This document shows positions 9,550 through 20,370 of a DNA stretch of 30,586 nt, one piece after another. Each line of letters opens with the position of its first letter. Positions within the stretch are counted from its first letter, which is position 1. Origin of the DNA: Parachlorella kessleri (taxonomy: Eukaryota > Chlorophyta > Trebouxiophyceae > Chlorellales > Chlorellaceae); NCBI GenBank assembly GCA_001598975.1, contig BBXU01000965.1, positions 1-30,586 on the forward strand, read 5' to 3'. The notes beneath the pieces are model-generated. The model did no database searches. It worked only from the letters and a program-made list of their open reading frames with translations, and was not told where the DNA came from. The position numbers were made by a program, and so were the translations under genes.

Positions 9550-11392
9550 ATGGCGAGCAAGGTGTCCGGCGAGGTGCTGCGTGAGGGTATCGCCGGTGCG
9601 TGCATGTGCTAGCAGCACTGCGCCTGGGATGACGGCGTTTCATGCTGTTGTGAAGGCTGTTTGTTGTCGACTACATCTTTGGGCGCCCTTCATGATGGGC
9701 GGCATGAAACCTACAAGAAGTGGATACTTTTGGCTTCATGCTGGCTGCTTTCAAGACACCTGTAAGCACTACTTGCAAGCCTGCTCGACCGCTGGGAGCC
9801 TGGTGCTTGCAGGGGTGCTGGAGGGCTCCAAGTCCAAGGCCCGCAAGTTCACGGAGACCGTGGAGCTCCAGATTGGCCTGAAGAATTATGACCCCCAGAA
9901 GGACAAGCGTTTCAGCGGCTCTGTGAAGCTGCCTTACTGCCCCCGTCCCCACCTGAAGGTGCGTGCCGTGGTGGGCAGGAGGCCAGCCTGGCGGTCGCTA
10001 GAGGGGTAGAGATAGCGTGGGCGGCAGTGATGGGCGCAGTCAGCCAGTAAGCATTGGAGCAATGGTGACCGAAACATGGTAGTAAACCTTTGAATGTGGC
10101 ATGATGAAATTAACTTGGCCAGCAGACGGTTGCTGTGGGCGGCATAGCAATGTGGCCAACCGCCCAGCCAGCCAGCCAGCTATGCTGTGCTGTGGTCAAA
10201 TTAGCCGCTAGCTCGGCAAGGACAGCCTTACGCGGCGGGCGACGCTCGGGCTCGAACTGCTCACAGTCTTGAGGATGTGTCTTGGTCGGCAGATGCCCAG
10301 TGCTGTTGCCATAGCTACCCATGCATGCCAAACCCCCAACAAGCCTGACGCTGCTTGTGCCGCGCAGGTGTGCGTGCTGGGTGACCACAAGCACTGCGAG
10401 GAGGCCCAGATCGCGGGCATTGACGCGATGAGCGTGGACGACCTGAAGAAGCTGAACAAGAACAAGAAGCTGGTCAAGAAGCTGGCCAAGCAGTATGCCG
10501 CCTTCCTGTCCTCTGACAGCGTGATCAAGCAGATCCCGCGTCTGCTGGGCCCCGGCCTAAACAAGGCGGGCAAGTTCCCCACCCTCATCACCCACCAGGA
10601 CTCTGTGGAGAACAAGGTCCGTCCGTGCGGGGCCGCGCTGAGCTGAGCTGGGCGGAGCCTGGCTTGGCTCGCGTGGCTCGCCTGGCTCGCGTGTGTGGAA
10701 GCTGTGCGTGTTTGAACCCTGCCAAAGTTGCTTGTTGTATCTGGCAAGCCGGAACGCGTTGGTCCCTTTGCTAGAAGTGTGGTTGTTTGTCAGCTGGGAA
10801 GGCATATGGGGCACTTGGAGTGACCGTAGCGGCCCTGCAAATAGTGCCCAATGGTGAATGACATACTGCTGGGCGTCTGTGGGTGATTAGATTTTCTGGT
10901 GTGGGAGCTGTGTGCAGGCCACTGAGATCCGCAGCAGCGTGAAGTACCAGCTGAAGAAGGTGCTGTGCCTGGGCGTGGCCGTCGGCAACGTCAGCATGGC
11001 TGAGCGCGAGCTCTACATCAACATCCAGGTCAGCAGATGAAGCATCGTGGCTGCTGCTTTTCCTTGGAATCCGAAGACACTGGCAACCATGAGCATTTTT
11101 TTTTGCCCTTGCCTGGTTTTAAATAGTCTTGCATAATGACGTCAGCTGGCGGGGGGGGTGTTAAAGTTGTAGTGGGCTGCCGCGCAGACCGGTGGTGGCT
11201 GTCAGGGAGGGCAGTCATCCTATGGTAGCTAGCAAGGCTCGAAGCTTTGCCCCTGCTGACTCATGCCCTGCCCGGCTGCCTGCCCTGCAGATGAGCATCA
11301 ATTTCCTGGTGTCCCTGCTGAAGAAGAACTGGCAGAACGTTAAGTCCCTCTACATCAAGTCCACCATGGGCAAGCCGTACCGCCTGTACTGA
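9550..11392 (+). CDS. RPL10A: 60S ribosomal protein L10a (uL1), complete, 5 exons, 217 aa
   Basis: Exons 9550-9595, 9813-9958, 10368-10616, 10918-11028 and 11291-11392 give a 217-residue protein, the usual length for eukaryotic L10a. Family blocks are present in order: [20 protein letters not shown] (about 27-46), [25 protein letters not shown] (65-74), [40 protein letters not shown] and [13 protein letters not shown]. The protein ends with [20 protein letters not shown] and TMGKPYRLY. uL1 forms the mobile L1 stalk of the large subunit and contacts E-site tRNA. The start codon lies in a strong context (aaaATGG). Codon use is highly biased (AAG, CTG, GTG, ATC), as expected of an abundant protein. 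All introns are GT-AG. I looked for box C/D snoRNAs in the introns and found no complete set of boxes. Confidence 0.98.
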
Positions 11393-12838
11393 GCGGCGCT
11401 GGCAGCGCTGGGCCTGCTACGCCGTGCTGGCAGCGCGCCCTGCGCGTTGGGCTTGTGTGGGAGGCTGGCGTGGCTAGGCTTGGGAGTCGGGATTTGGAGG
11501 TACCCTCACGACTGGCACCACACCAAGGGTCGGCTGCTGCACTCTTGCCCGAGGCATGACGTCTGCTGCGGCAGCGCGTGCCGCCGGGCGTGGCAACGGG
11601 CTTTTTTGGGAGCTCTAGGCGAGCGCTTGCTCTGGTCAAGCAAGGTTGGCGCACCCCCGCTGTGAATCGGAGCGAGAGGAACCCACTGAACATGTGACAT
11701 GGACGTGCCTGTAACTGTTCCAAGTCAGCGGCCGCGCTTCCATGGACTCGACTGATGGGAAGCAGGGGATAGACTGAGGCTTGTATAGATAGCAGTTGGC
11801 ACACTTCGACCTGCCCCCAGTGCGCGGCGTGCTCCCCTGCAATGCTCAGTGGTGGAACCTCGGACAGAGGCCAGCAGGCTTCTCCTCAGGTCAACTTGAG
11901 CAATTCCTGGTTGAGCAATTCTTGCCTTGTGTGATGGGCTCTCGACCTGACAGTTACAACCGACCATACAAACCCGCTCTGGAGCAAGTAAAGCATATAC
12001 ATTCGAGGCAAGACCTACGAGTCAGAACTCAGGCAAATCCCAGAGTGTCGGTTGGGCTTTGCAACCAAAATCTTCCCAGGCTTGTCGCTGATACGCAGCT
12101 CCGCCTCCGATCCGCCTCGCAGTACGGTGGGTGTACACCCCCTGCAATACCCAGAGCACACTGCATGCGGCCTATCACTACCGCTCTCCCCTGTGTTGCA
12201 TCGCATGCCACATTCACATATACATTGGGGGAAATAACTAACGCGCAGGCAAATGAAAGCAAAAGAAAAAGTTTTGCATACAAAACAGCAAGTGTTTTAA
12301 GCCAAGCGTTTCTGAAGTAAAACCCGGCACAGTGTAGCAATCGCTTTTGTGCTGGTGGCAGCCATATGCCAGGCTGCAACCAGTTTGGAACTGTATAGGA
12401 CACCCACAGTAAGCACTTTGCACGCCATGGGCTCCGCTGGCGCCCAATCGCCCCATCGGCAATGCGGCCACCTCCCACAATGGTGCCATCAACTGCAACC
12501 ACCCTTTCAAGCTATCAGAACAATAAGCTGTCTTATTTTGCACAGCCACCGTCACCCAGAACTAAGCACCGAGACATCATCAATGTCCCAGCCAAGTATG
12601 GCAACTGGTGGTCAAAGTACCGCATGTGACCGACCACATCAAGGGCGAGGCACCTGCTATACACTCACTGACAAAGTAGGGAGGCAAAACAAGGCAGGAA
12701 GGAAGTCAATTGCCTCCATTGAAGCAACCTTCACAGGCCCCGCCCACCAAAACACTCGGACAATTCCCAGCAATCTACTACACGCTCAGCTGCCCGGCCC
12801 GCTGCGCACATACAAGCGCGAGGCTTGCTGTAGGGATG
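11393..12838. other. Convergent 3' region between RPL10A and the DUF1664 gene; no gene seen
   Basis: About 1.45 kb with no open frame of coding character. Open frames of up to 174 codons across it lack recognisable sequence and consistent splice sites. A plus-strand TGTAA at 11710-11714 lies 318 nt after the RPL10A stop and is a reasonable poly(A) signal. A minus-strand TGTAA at 11954-11958 is the nearest I found for the facing gene, about 880 nt after its stop. Confidence 0.45.
11710..11714 (+). terminator. Candidate TGTAA polyadenylation signal of RPL10A
   Basis: TGTAA lies 318 nt after the RPL10A stop, at typical green-algal 3'UTR spacing. It is a short motif without transcript support. 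Confidence 0.4.
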
Positions 12839-15715
12839 TCACCACGGGTCGGGGGCAAAGCCGCGGGCGCCGACATTGGTCAGGAGGATGCCACCCCCGT
12901 TGCTACCTAGTGGCGGGGTCGACACGCGGCCCACCCCGCTGCCGCTGGCGGCGCCGTTGCTGCCAAAGGTGAAGCTCTGCGAGTGCTGCACAGGGCCATG
13001 CGATTGCGGAAGGTGGCGGCCGTTGCTGCTGCCGCCGTGGTACCCATTGCTGCTACTGCCAAACCCGTTGCTGCTGCTGCTGCCCGGCCCGCCGTAGCCG
13101 TTGCTGCTGGGCCCGCCGAAACCGTTGCTGCTGTGGCCGTAGCCATTCCCAATGCCCTCCCCATAGCTGCCCAGCGAGCCAAATGCCAGCGGCTCCATGC
13201 TTGAGGGCTCGCCTCCCTGCGTCAGCGCCCTGCACACGCCTGCCCCGCCGCCGCTGCTGGCCGACTCCAGCAGCAGGTTACTGCCGCGGCGCTGCTCGGT
13301 GTTGTCTATGTGGCAGAGGATGCCCTCCAGCCCCTGCAGGCGCCAAAGATGCCGCCAATGAGAGCCAAGTATATTCCTGAATCAGGGGCAACTTGCCGGC
13401 CAGCAACTATTGGCATCTCCAGTCAAGTGGGATTGCAGACAGATGCCCCATGCTCCACCAAGGCGACGCACGACAGCCTGACGAGCGGAACAGTCGCAGC
13501 TACTGCCCGCACCTGCAGCTTGTCTGCCGTCCATATGGGGTGCTGCGTGTACTCCAAGAGTTCCCGCTTGGACGGAATGTTACTGCCCTGCACCCGCACC
13601 AACCACAACAGCACGCCGTGGTCATGCACGTAGCCACCAGCAGCGCCACCTTCCTTGGCATACAACCCGGACTACGACAGGGCCCGTTACCCAACAATGC
13701 ACTTCCCTGCCTTGCACTTCGGCAGGAAGCTGTGACCGGGCTGGCTCCTGAGGCACCGCCGCCTGATCGCCAACGAGTTGCAGGATGGAACAAAGTTGCT
13801 CGCTGCAGCTACCTTCCGCTGACCAGCAACGTCCAGGCCGCCGTGCGCGTACAGTCACTACCCCAGGGAGCGACCCACCTGCATGAGCTCGCCGACCGCC
13901 TTGCACAGGATGAAGATGCCCTGGTTGGCGTGGCGCTGGTTGGCGCCCACCTCAGACAGCCCGCTGCTCACATCCAGCACCAGCCCATGTATCTGCAGCA
14001 GCGCGGCGCACGTCACAGTTTGTCACCAAACGGCTGGACCATCAAGGTGCATAACAGCCTTGAGGCGTCAAGCAGCAGCCACTGCTGCCCTTCTACTCCA
14101 CCACACTGAGCGAAGGAAAGCACTCCTCCATATGGTTTGAAACGCGCAAGCCCTTGTTCGGGGAGCTCTAGTGACCCCATGTCACATCCGCATAGCTGCT
14201 AACCCAACCACGCATGCGCTGCTTACCAACTCCTTGAATCCACTGCAGCCGAGGGCAAATCCTTCCAACCCCCCGCGCGCGCCCCCCCCCCCTCCCCCAC
14301 TCCCCCGCGTGCCCTTCCCACCGGGCACTCGGCCGCCCACCTGTCCCACTTGGCTGCGAATGGTCTCCACATCCTCCCCCATCACGTTCAGCTGGCCCTG
14401 CATCTCCCGCTGCGTTGCCACCATGGCGTCCTGCTTGCGCATCAACACATTGATCTTCTCTTGCAGCGCCGCCTTCACGTGGTCTATCCGCCCCCGCACG
14501 TCCTCTAGCCCTGCAGCCACAGGTGGGTGACCAGACCTAAGTGCAGGCACACATGGCTGTCCTCAACTGCAGAGCGTCCTTGACTAGCCTCGCCACCCCC
14601 GCACCGGCTGTGGCTCTAGCAGAGGCTAACGGCTCTCATTCGCATTCTGCCGCTTGCTTGCCGCTAACTGAGGTGCACACCGGCTTTCGCCAGTCGTGGT
14701 TGCAACCCACCTATCAAGTGAATCCCCACCTTTGTCACCACGCAATGCTCCCAACTTTACTACGCCCGGCTTATGCACCCAACCTGCACTGACAGAGTAC
14801 CCCCAACGCTATGTGATCGCACCACCAGCAGGCACCATGCCCACCTTTGCTGACTTGCTCTAGCCCCAGCTTCAAGCTCCGCCGCGTGACATAGAGGAAG
14901 TCTGACAAGCGCCACTTCTTGAACACCACCAGGTACACAACGAGCACCCCCGCAACGCTCGCACCCGCCAGCGCGTACGTACTGCCCCTGCGGCCAGCAA
15001 CACGGGCACAGCAGGCGCACAACATCAGCTGGGTAGAAGGACTGCAATTGGACTGGTAGCACAATCACTCAGCCGAGCAGCGACACCGGCTGCCAGCAAA
15101 CATGACGAGCATGTCGGTGTGCAAGTCGACTCTGGCACGCTTCCAGCACACAGTCGAAGGAGCAACACTCCCCCCCCCCCACCTGCACCCTCACCTGCCG
15201 TCTGGTCCTGAGTGAACAATAGTCACTTGCCCATTCTTTGACTTCTGCACCTCCTTGGCCAGCTGCTCCACCTGCAGTCGCTTGTAAGCATTCACAGTCC
15301 TTGGGCCCTCCCTGCCCTGTCTACGCACCAGCAATTTATGGATGCCACTACTCCACCATACCCTGACTTACTTCAGCTAGACGGCTAGCACAGGCTGCGC
15401 TCGTGCACCACCCCAGGAGCTCACCAGCTTTGACAGCTGCTCCAGCTCCCTGCTGTTCCCAGCCGTCGCGGCATAGTTCCGCGAGTTGCTGAGGCTCTGC
15501 AGCGCCCTTTCCGCAACGAACTGCGGCACCTGCAGCGCCAAAAACACTATGCACCCTCACTCCTAGCAGACGGTGAAAACTCTGTCACCACGCCAGCTCA
15601 GCCCGCTGTAACCCTCATGGCAGCCTGGGGCGCTCAGTACACTCACCAAGTCTGGCCTGAGATACACCGTCGCCGCACCACCACCCAGCAGCGTCCCAAA
15701 GATTGTCCTTGACAT
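12839..15715 (-). CDS. DUF1664-family membrane/coiled-coil protein with SSNG-repeat tail, 7 exons, 390 aa
   Basis: Minus-strand exons 15715-15647, 15529-15425, 15271-15195, 14987-14845, 14510-14341, 13992-13879 and 13333-12839 join in frame. Residues 4-19 form a short hydrophobic N-terminus (TIFGTLLGGGAATVYL). Residues 59-83 (VEQLAKEVQKSKNGQVTIVH) match the family's pre-membrane block. A membrane span lies at about 88-106, followed at once by the family signature KWRLSDFLYVTRRSL. A coiled coil covers 132-188 (VKAALQEKINVLMRKQDAMV). Then comes the second conserved block, GLSEVGANQRHANQGIFILC (199-218). This order is that of plant DUF1664 proteins, whose function is unknown and which are often predicted organellar. 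The last 110 residues are Gly/Ser/Asn-rich with five SSNG units, unlike land-plant members as I know them. The donor at the end of exon 5 could instead be nine bases earlier. Confidence 0.85.
13004..13168 (-). repeat. SSNG/GYG-repeat coding segment
   Basis: Inside the last exon of the DUF1664 gene, CCGTTGCTGCTG-like units recur on the plus strand. On the minus strand they encode five SSNG units alternating with F or Y (SSNGF, SSNGY, SSNGF, SSNGY, SSNGR), at about residues 282-331. Such low-complexity tracts arise by replication slippage and form flexible aromatic-dotted linkers. Confidence 0.7.
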
Positions 15716-17186
15716 CGGACACGGTCGGGGCCTCTCAAGGCCACTCCCTAAGGCCAAAGAGAAGAACTTAGCGTCTCGCACAAGCTACGTGGCAGTGACA
15801 GCCACGCTGTGGGGCAGCGTCTGACAAACCCGCCCCCCCTAAAAGAACGGTGGCATTCGAGGCCGCCAAGTAGTCGCAGAAGTCAGTCTGTGCTACAAAC
15901 GAGACTGCAGCCTCTCTTGAGCTCTGCTAATGAGCTCATGACCACGTCTCAACCGGTCATGGATGAGTCAGAGTAGAGCCCCCCCCCCCTGGGCACATTA
16001 ATGGCGGCATCAGCAGGCTGATCGTCTCCCTGACACATTGCAAGTCTGAATGATGTGGCGGATGAGCTTCCTGCGTCACTGCCTAGGATAAATCCTGAGG
16101 GTAGCCTCCCTGCATATAAATAACTGGCATATGTACCAAGTCTGTATGCTGAGAGGCAAATATGTCAAGCGAGGGTACTGCAGACCACAAACTCCGTTTG
16201 CAGTGACAATTGGAGCGACTGGCTTCTCAGAGCAACACAGCTGTGCCCCAATCCAGTCGACCTCTCTGTTTCCTTGATGCAGCCCTGCAACCTTTGGACA
16301 CTCAGGGTGAGCAAACACTGGCAACGGGACCCACAAAAGTGCAAAATCGAGCCAAAGTCAAGAGTCCACTATCAAATGAAAGGTTCTGAAGGCCACCTCA
16401 AAGCAGTAGACTGGAAAAGAGCAGTAGAAGGAGGAGCAGTACCCGAGTCACTGAGCAAGAAGACCCAAACCTATACTATCTGTCAGGTATGACACCCACC
16501 TGGCAAGCTGTTAAGCCAAAGGCAAACAAGACAGTGTTCAGGCTACAACAAATTAAATAAAAATCTTGCCTTGCACCAAACAGCATCACTGGCCGCCTGG
16601 ATAACGTCACAGTGACGGGAGGCTCCTCAGTGCTAGACAATCTCAAATCCTAGTAGCTACAATTGCACGACTTTCAAAACAGAATAAGTACAGCCGGCAG
16701 TTGTTACGTCCTGAAATGCCCCGGAATACCAGGTACAGCTTGCAGCAGCTTGCGACACAAAAGAATGGCGGTGCGCATACACACAGGAGGGGACTGATGA
16801 TGGGGGCAAATACTAGCCCGCTTGGGCCTGGCAGCAGAGAGCCACTATACAAAGAAGGCAGATGGGTTACAAGCCCACAGGCAAAGTCTAGGGCAAAATG
16901 CGTGTCTTGAAAGATGAGCAGGGCTTGGGTCGCGATGAGTGGTACGCCAGCCTACAGCTTTTCTTCTTGAAGGTGAACCTGGATAGATGCAAATGGTGGT
17001 CGACCTGCAAGGCAGCCAGGACTGAGGTTTGCTCCGCAGCTGTCCCCGCTAGCCAGCACTTCAAATAGCATTTGGCGCCATACGGCCGGCGTCAGCAGGT
17101 CAACTTGGAGCATCCTTCAATAAGCTTAGATATCACACCCAGAACACCCTTCAAGAATATCTCCATAAGGATATGGTAGGAGGCAT
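15716..17186. other. Intergenic region between two minus-strand genes; no gene seen
   Basis: About 1.47 kb. It should contain the DUF1664 promoter (next to 15715) and the 3'UTR of the membrane-protein gene that stops at 17187. A minus-strand TGTAA (plus-strand TTACA at 16867-16871) lies 316 nt after that stop. Poly-C runs occur at 15832-15838 and 15980-15989. Open frames here are short and have no recognisable content. Confidence 0.4.
16867..16871 (-). terminator. Candidate TGTAA polyadenylation signal
   Basis: TTACA on the plus strand reads TGTAA on the minus strand, 316 nt beyond the stop of the membrane-protein gene at 17187. Spacing is typical for green algae; the motif alone is weak evidence. 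Confidence 0.35.
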
Positions 17187-18447
17187 CTAAGGTGACCCAA
17201 ACATGCGGGTGAAGCAACCAAATGAACATGCCCGCACTGGCAAAGCACCTGACGCACATTGGGCAGCTCGCTGCACGCTGCCCTCTCCTCGCTCTGCAAG
17301 GTCCCCAGCCGCCTCATCATCTCCAAGACTGGATTTGATATCGCTGGACGGGTAGCGGTCCAAGTCGCAGACGGTCTCGCTGCTAGGAACCTCCCAGCCA
17401 AAACGCAGCTTGTTGTCCGGCAAAACCACAATAACTGGAATCTTTACTGGGCCTGCCTCGCCTTCTTGAAGTTCTGCAGGGCCACAAAGTACTCATTTCG
17501 GTTCTTCAGCATCGACATAACATGTCTAAGCGCTGCACGACCGGTGACAGGCGCCCTATACATAAGTGGCAGCACCTGAGACAATCCGCTGGTGCTCCAT
17601 GAACTGTTTGTAGTAGCCATGCAGTGTTGCATGATATAATACAGTCCTGGTCAACAGACACTGGATATGCACTTCTGCTTGGGATGTAAGCTCGTCCAAG
17701 AGGTAATCGTGGGCCACAAAACAGCTGGCTGGTGGTATAGCTAGATGAGCAGCCCTGAAATGATTGAGAGGCGCACCTGCACCCTGCTGGCGCTCCCGCT
17801 CTTCCGCCGCCTCTGCCGCACGTCGGCGTGCTGACTGCCTGCTCATGTATCGTAGTGTCAAGGACACAGCCACCATAACCGTCACTACAAAGACGCCAGA
17901 CACAAGTCCAGCAACCAGCAGGACGGCCCCTGGGGTGTCGCTGGAACTAGCTGGTGCTGCGGCTGGCTGCATAGAAGCGGCAAGAGCACTCTGGTAGGTT
18001 GAGGCAGCCGCCATACTTGTCACCTGCTTAGCAAGAGAGTGGAGAGCGGCAATGAGTTGCGCCTCATCAGGCGCAGGCAACTCCAAATGCATTGGGTGCC
18101 TAAGTGACGTACACGCGGAGGGCACAACATTCTGCCTCCATCTGCAGAGGTGATCAATATCTAAACAGTATCTAAAGGCAAACGAGGGACAAGTTACCTC
18201 CGGCTCGTACAGAACTGGCTAAGGTACTGGCAAGGTCAAATACGCACACCTTGCCGTTGCCTGGAGGGGTTGATCACCATACGAACTGCTGAATGAACTC
18301 ACCTGCTCTAGACTTGTGGCAGCAGTGCCCAGAATTGCAGCGCTTGGCTCGTGACTAGATGAGCGCACGCGTGTATTTGTGTTGTGGTACCGAGTCTGCT
18401 TACCAGTAGTTATTGCAGGTGCCACCAAGTTGATCAGAACAGAGCAT
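17187..18447 (-). CDS. Unrecognised single-pass membrane protein, 5 exons, about 244 aa
   Basis: Minus-strand exons 18447-18404, 18354-18303, 18226-18198, 18099-17777 and 17473-17187 join in frame (phases 2, 0, 2, 1). Exons 4 and 5 are well supported; the three small first exons (44, 52 and 29 nt) rest on phase alone, and an alternative start is the ATG at 18092. Residues about 44-98 are helical then Ala/Pro/Ser-rich (DEAQLIAALHSLAKQV). A 25-residue membrane span follows (GAVLLVAGLVSGVFVVTVMV, starting near 99), then RYMSRQSARRR and an Ala/Glu/Arg helix, so the C-terminal half is probably cytosolic by the positive-inside rule. The tail begins GPVKIPVIVVLPDNKLRFGW and then becomes acidic and Ser-rich. 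There is no RING, kinase or other domain I recognise. The extreme C-terminus is uncertain because a donor-like GTGCTT at about 17247 could extend the gene. Confidence 0.6.
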
Positions 18448-18662
18448 CGCGGCTATCCTGGCTAGGCCTATAAGTCTACGCAGGGAGCTGGCGGGGCTGG
18501 AAGGGGGTTTTGAGCGAAACCCCCTGGTGAATTGAAAAGGTAGGTAAAAGACAGTGGGAGAAAGTAATGCAATGTGGAGTATCCTTTACAGGTGACTTCG
18601 GATGTTATTGGTAATGCATGGCACTGGACTGTTCTGTTCCATCTGCAGGTTACAACTTGGTA

Positions 18663-18684
18663 GACAGGCGGTACACCGCCTGTC
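18663..18684. repeat. Perfect short inverted repeat (10-bp arms, 2-bp centre)
   Basis: GACAGGCGGT is followed after two bases by ACCGCCTGTC. It abuts the outer end of the left arm of the large inverted duplication, so it may mark an element end or a rearrangement point. It could also act as a small hairpin in a transcript. Confidence 0.7.
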
Positions 18685-18789
18685 AAGCTGCTGCCGCCCC
18701 CTCGTATGGCCAGCTGCAACCAACGCTTTGTGCTCCTATGTAAGATATGCCTGGATACTCTCAGTGAGGAACTGACAACAGCCCGCTGG

Positions 18790-19090
18790 TGCTTTGCTGT
18801 AGCATGCCTAGCACAGTGGGAACCACGGTGCTTGCCGAGACTTTGTAAAGGACCTGACCTCCGCTCTCCATGTCCAGGACCCAGACATGGCCGTCCGGGT
18901 GTCAGAGGATGTATTGCCTCTGGCATTCGAGGGCATCCCCCAGCTCCACAGCAACTTTAATAGCCTAGGGCCTAATGTACAGTACCAGTTGGCCTCCAAC
19001 TCGGAGTTGGTGACCGAGGTACTGCTGTGCAGCCCCACGACTACTACCCCTGGGGTCCTCACAACTTCTAGGTCATATGAGAGGCCCTTG
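18790..19090 (+). pseudogene. Decayed coding fragment, left arm copy
   Basis: Read on the plus strand, the left arm encodes SALHVQDPDMAVRVSEDVLP followed by LAFEG and, downstream, NVQYQLASNSELVTEVLL. The right arm encodes the same peptides read on the minus strand (SALHLQNPDRTVRVSEAVLP; NVQYQLASKSELVTKVLL). Many differences between copies are silent or conservative, which suggests the ancestral sequence was protein-coding. Neither copy forms a complete gene: frames shift within both, and I see no consistent exon set. I do not recognise the protein. It could be a captured gene fragment or part of an unknown transposon. Confidence 0.5.
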
Positions 19091-19126
19091 TAGGGGGCAG
19101 GGAAGCTTCTGAACGGCTGCGAGCCA

Positions 19127-19500
19127 CAGGTTGTCAGGACCCCAGGGGCAGTAGTTGTGGGCCTGCAGGAGTACCTTGGTCACCAACTCCGATTTGGAGG
19201 CCAGCTGGTATTGCACATTAGGCTCCAGGCTGTGAAAGTCGCTGCCAAGTTGGGGGGTTGCCCTCGAGGTTTGCCCTCGTTGCCCTCGAGGTTTGCCCTC
19301 GTTGCCCTCGAGGTTTGCCCTCGTTGCCCTCGAATGCCAGAGGCAAGACAGCCTCTGACACCCGGACGGTCCTGTCTGGGTTCTGGAGGTGGAGGGCGGA
19401 GGTCGGGACGTTCACGAAGTCTTGGCATGCACAGCGTAGCCCTAGCTGCCTCCTCTGTGGTAGGCATGCTACAGCAAGAGCACCAGCGGGCTGTCAGTTC
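19127..19500 (-). pseudogene. Decayed coding fragment, right arm copy
   Basis: This is the inverted partner of the left-arm fragment. The reading frame that encodes TVRVSEAVLPLAFEG is interrupted by the 22-bp tandem repeat array; because 22 is not a multiple of three, the array rotates the frame. Downstream the related peptide NVQYQLASKSELVTKVLLQA resumes in a different frame, continuing NYCPWGPDNLW. The array insertion is therefore probably secondary to loss of coding function. Confidence 0.45.
19258..19333. repeat. 22-bp tandem repeat, about 3.5 copies
   Basis: The unit TTGCCCTCGAGGTTTGCCCTCG starts at 19258, 19280 and 19302, with a partial copy at 19324, and the copies are identical. Each unit itself contains two GCCCTCG half-units. 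The left arm of the inverted duplication has only a single counterpart, so the array expanded after the duplication and is recent. Confidence 0.95.
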
Positions 19501-19596
19501 CTGACTGAACGTAGGAGGACTTGCCAGGCATGTGTCATAAAGGAGCACGAAGCGATGTTTGCAGCTGGCCATACGAGGGAGAGGCAGCACCTTGAC

Positions 19597-20370
19597 GGCC
19601 TAAAACCACAAAAACGAACCGAAACAACTGGGATGATACTGCCCTGCACAACAGGGGTTGCATTTGATGGACATAAGCGAAGAAAAACCACTTAATGGCC
19701 CACTGTGACAGCGTTGCCAAAGTAGGTCCGCAAGGTCGCAATGCTGTCCCTGGCAACGTCGTCACTGTGTCATGATACGCGCGTGTAAAAGCGACCGCCC
19801 AAGAGGCTACCTTTGCACCTGCGGAAAAGCACTTGGAAGCAAACCTACCTGACACTCCCTTTTGTAAGAGGGTGAGTTATGGCAGGGGCTTCTGTACGGG
19901 CCAAGTGTCACAGTTATGGGTGTGTATTACCGCCGCGCACGACTAAGCGCTTAATCAAGTAAGGCAGTCGGTCGGCGCTGCAACAACAGAGTCGCATGCT
20001 ACCAGCTTAACCTGCCACCCTGAGTCAGGGAAGTGAAGCCCAAAGTATGGCGTGGAACGGTATACCTTGAGTAAAGGGCATATCAGGTATGGTAGCAACT
20101 GCTTGAGCTGTACCAGGTGCCATCAAGGAGGGGTCTGCGTCGGTAACGAATTGATCCATCTGCTGGGTATTGTGGCACCTTTCAATTTATACAATACATC
20201 CTGTTCTTGCAAGCGGCCAGCAGGGGTAATGAGCCTTCCCTTGAAGTGATCAGACCCTGCTGCAAGTGATCACTTGTCCCGCCGTAGCCTTTGGACAGGT
20301 AAACACAGCACAATTGTGTTGCAAAGGACATGCAACGGAATTCCCCATTTAGTTCCGTGCTGAAGGCATT
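19597..20370. other. 5' flank of MTR4; no gene seen
   Basis: About 770 bp between the inverted duplication and the MTR4 start codon. A minus-strand open frame (19535-19855) runs from here into the repeat but has no recognisable sequence. A clear TATA box is not evident. The MTR4 promoter and 5'UTR must lie here unless upstream non-coding exons exist. Confidence 0.4.

Larger units (their letters stand above)
18682..19596. repeat. Large inverted duplication (arms about 390 and 470 bp, loop about 58 bp)
   Basis: The left arm (18682-19068) matches the reverse complement of the right arm (19127-19596) over nearly its whole length. Shared blocks include CCCTCGTATGGCCAGCTGC, GAACTGACA, CCCGCTGGTGCT, GCTGTAGCATGCCTA, CCGTCCGGGTGTCAGAGG, TTGCCTCTGGCATTCGAGGG and CGGAGTTGGTGACC. 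Differences are scattered, and the right arm is longer because of 22-bp tandem repeats and small insertions. A transcript through it would fold into a very long hairpin. Confidence 0.9.

Noticed and set aside
9596..11290. Intronic box C/D snoRNA in RPL10A (an ATGATGA near 10100)
   Set aside because: No CTGA D box lies at a suitable distance and there is no flanking terminal stem.
13238..14140. Plus-strand open frames of up to 238 codons opposite the DUF1664 gene
   Set aside because: They are antisense to well-supported exons and introns of a recognised family.
14227..14242. 16-nt microexon in the DUF1664 gene with good acceptor and donor
   Set aside because: Including 16 nt breaks the phase between exons 5 and 6, which join perfectly without it.
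18706..18960. 84-codon plus-strand open frame as an intact gene
   Set aside because: It lies in the inverted duplication, and the similar peptide in the other arm is in a different frame arrangement; better described as decayed coding sequence.
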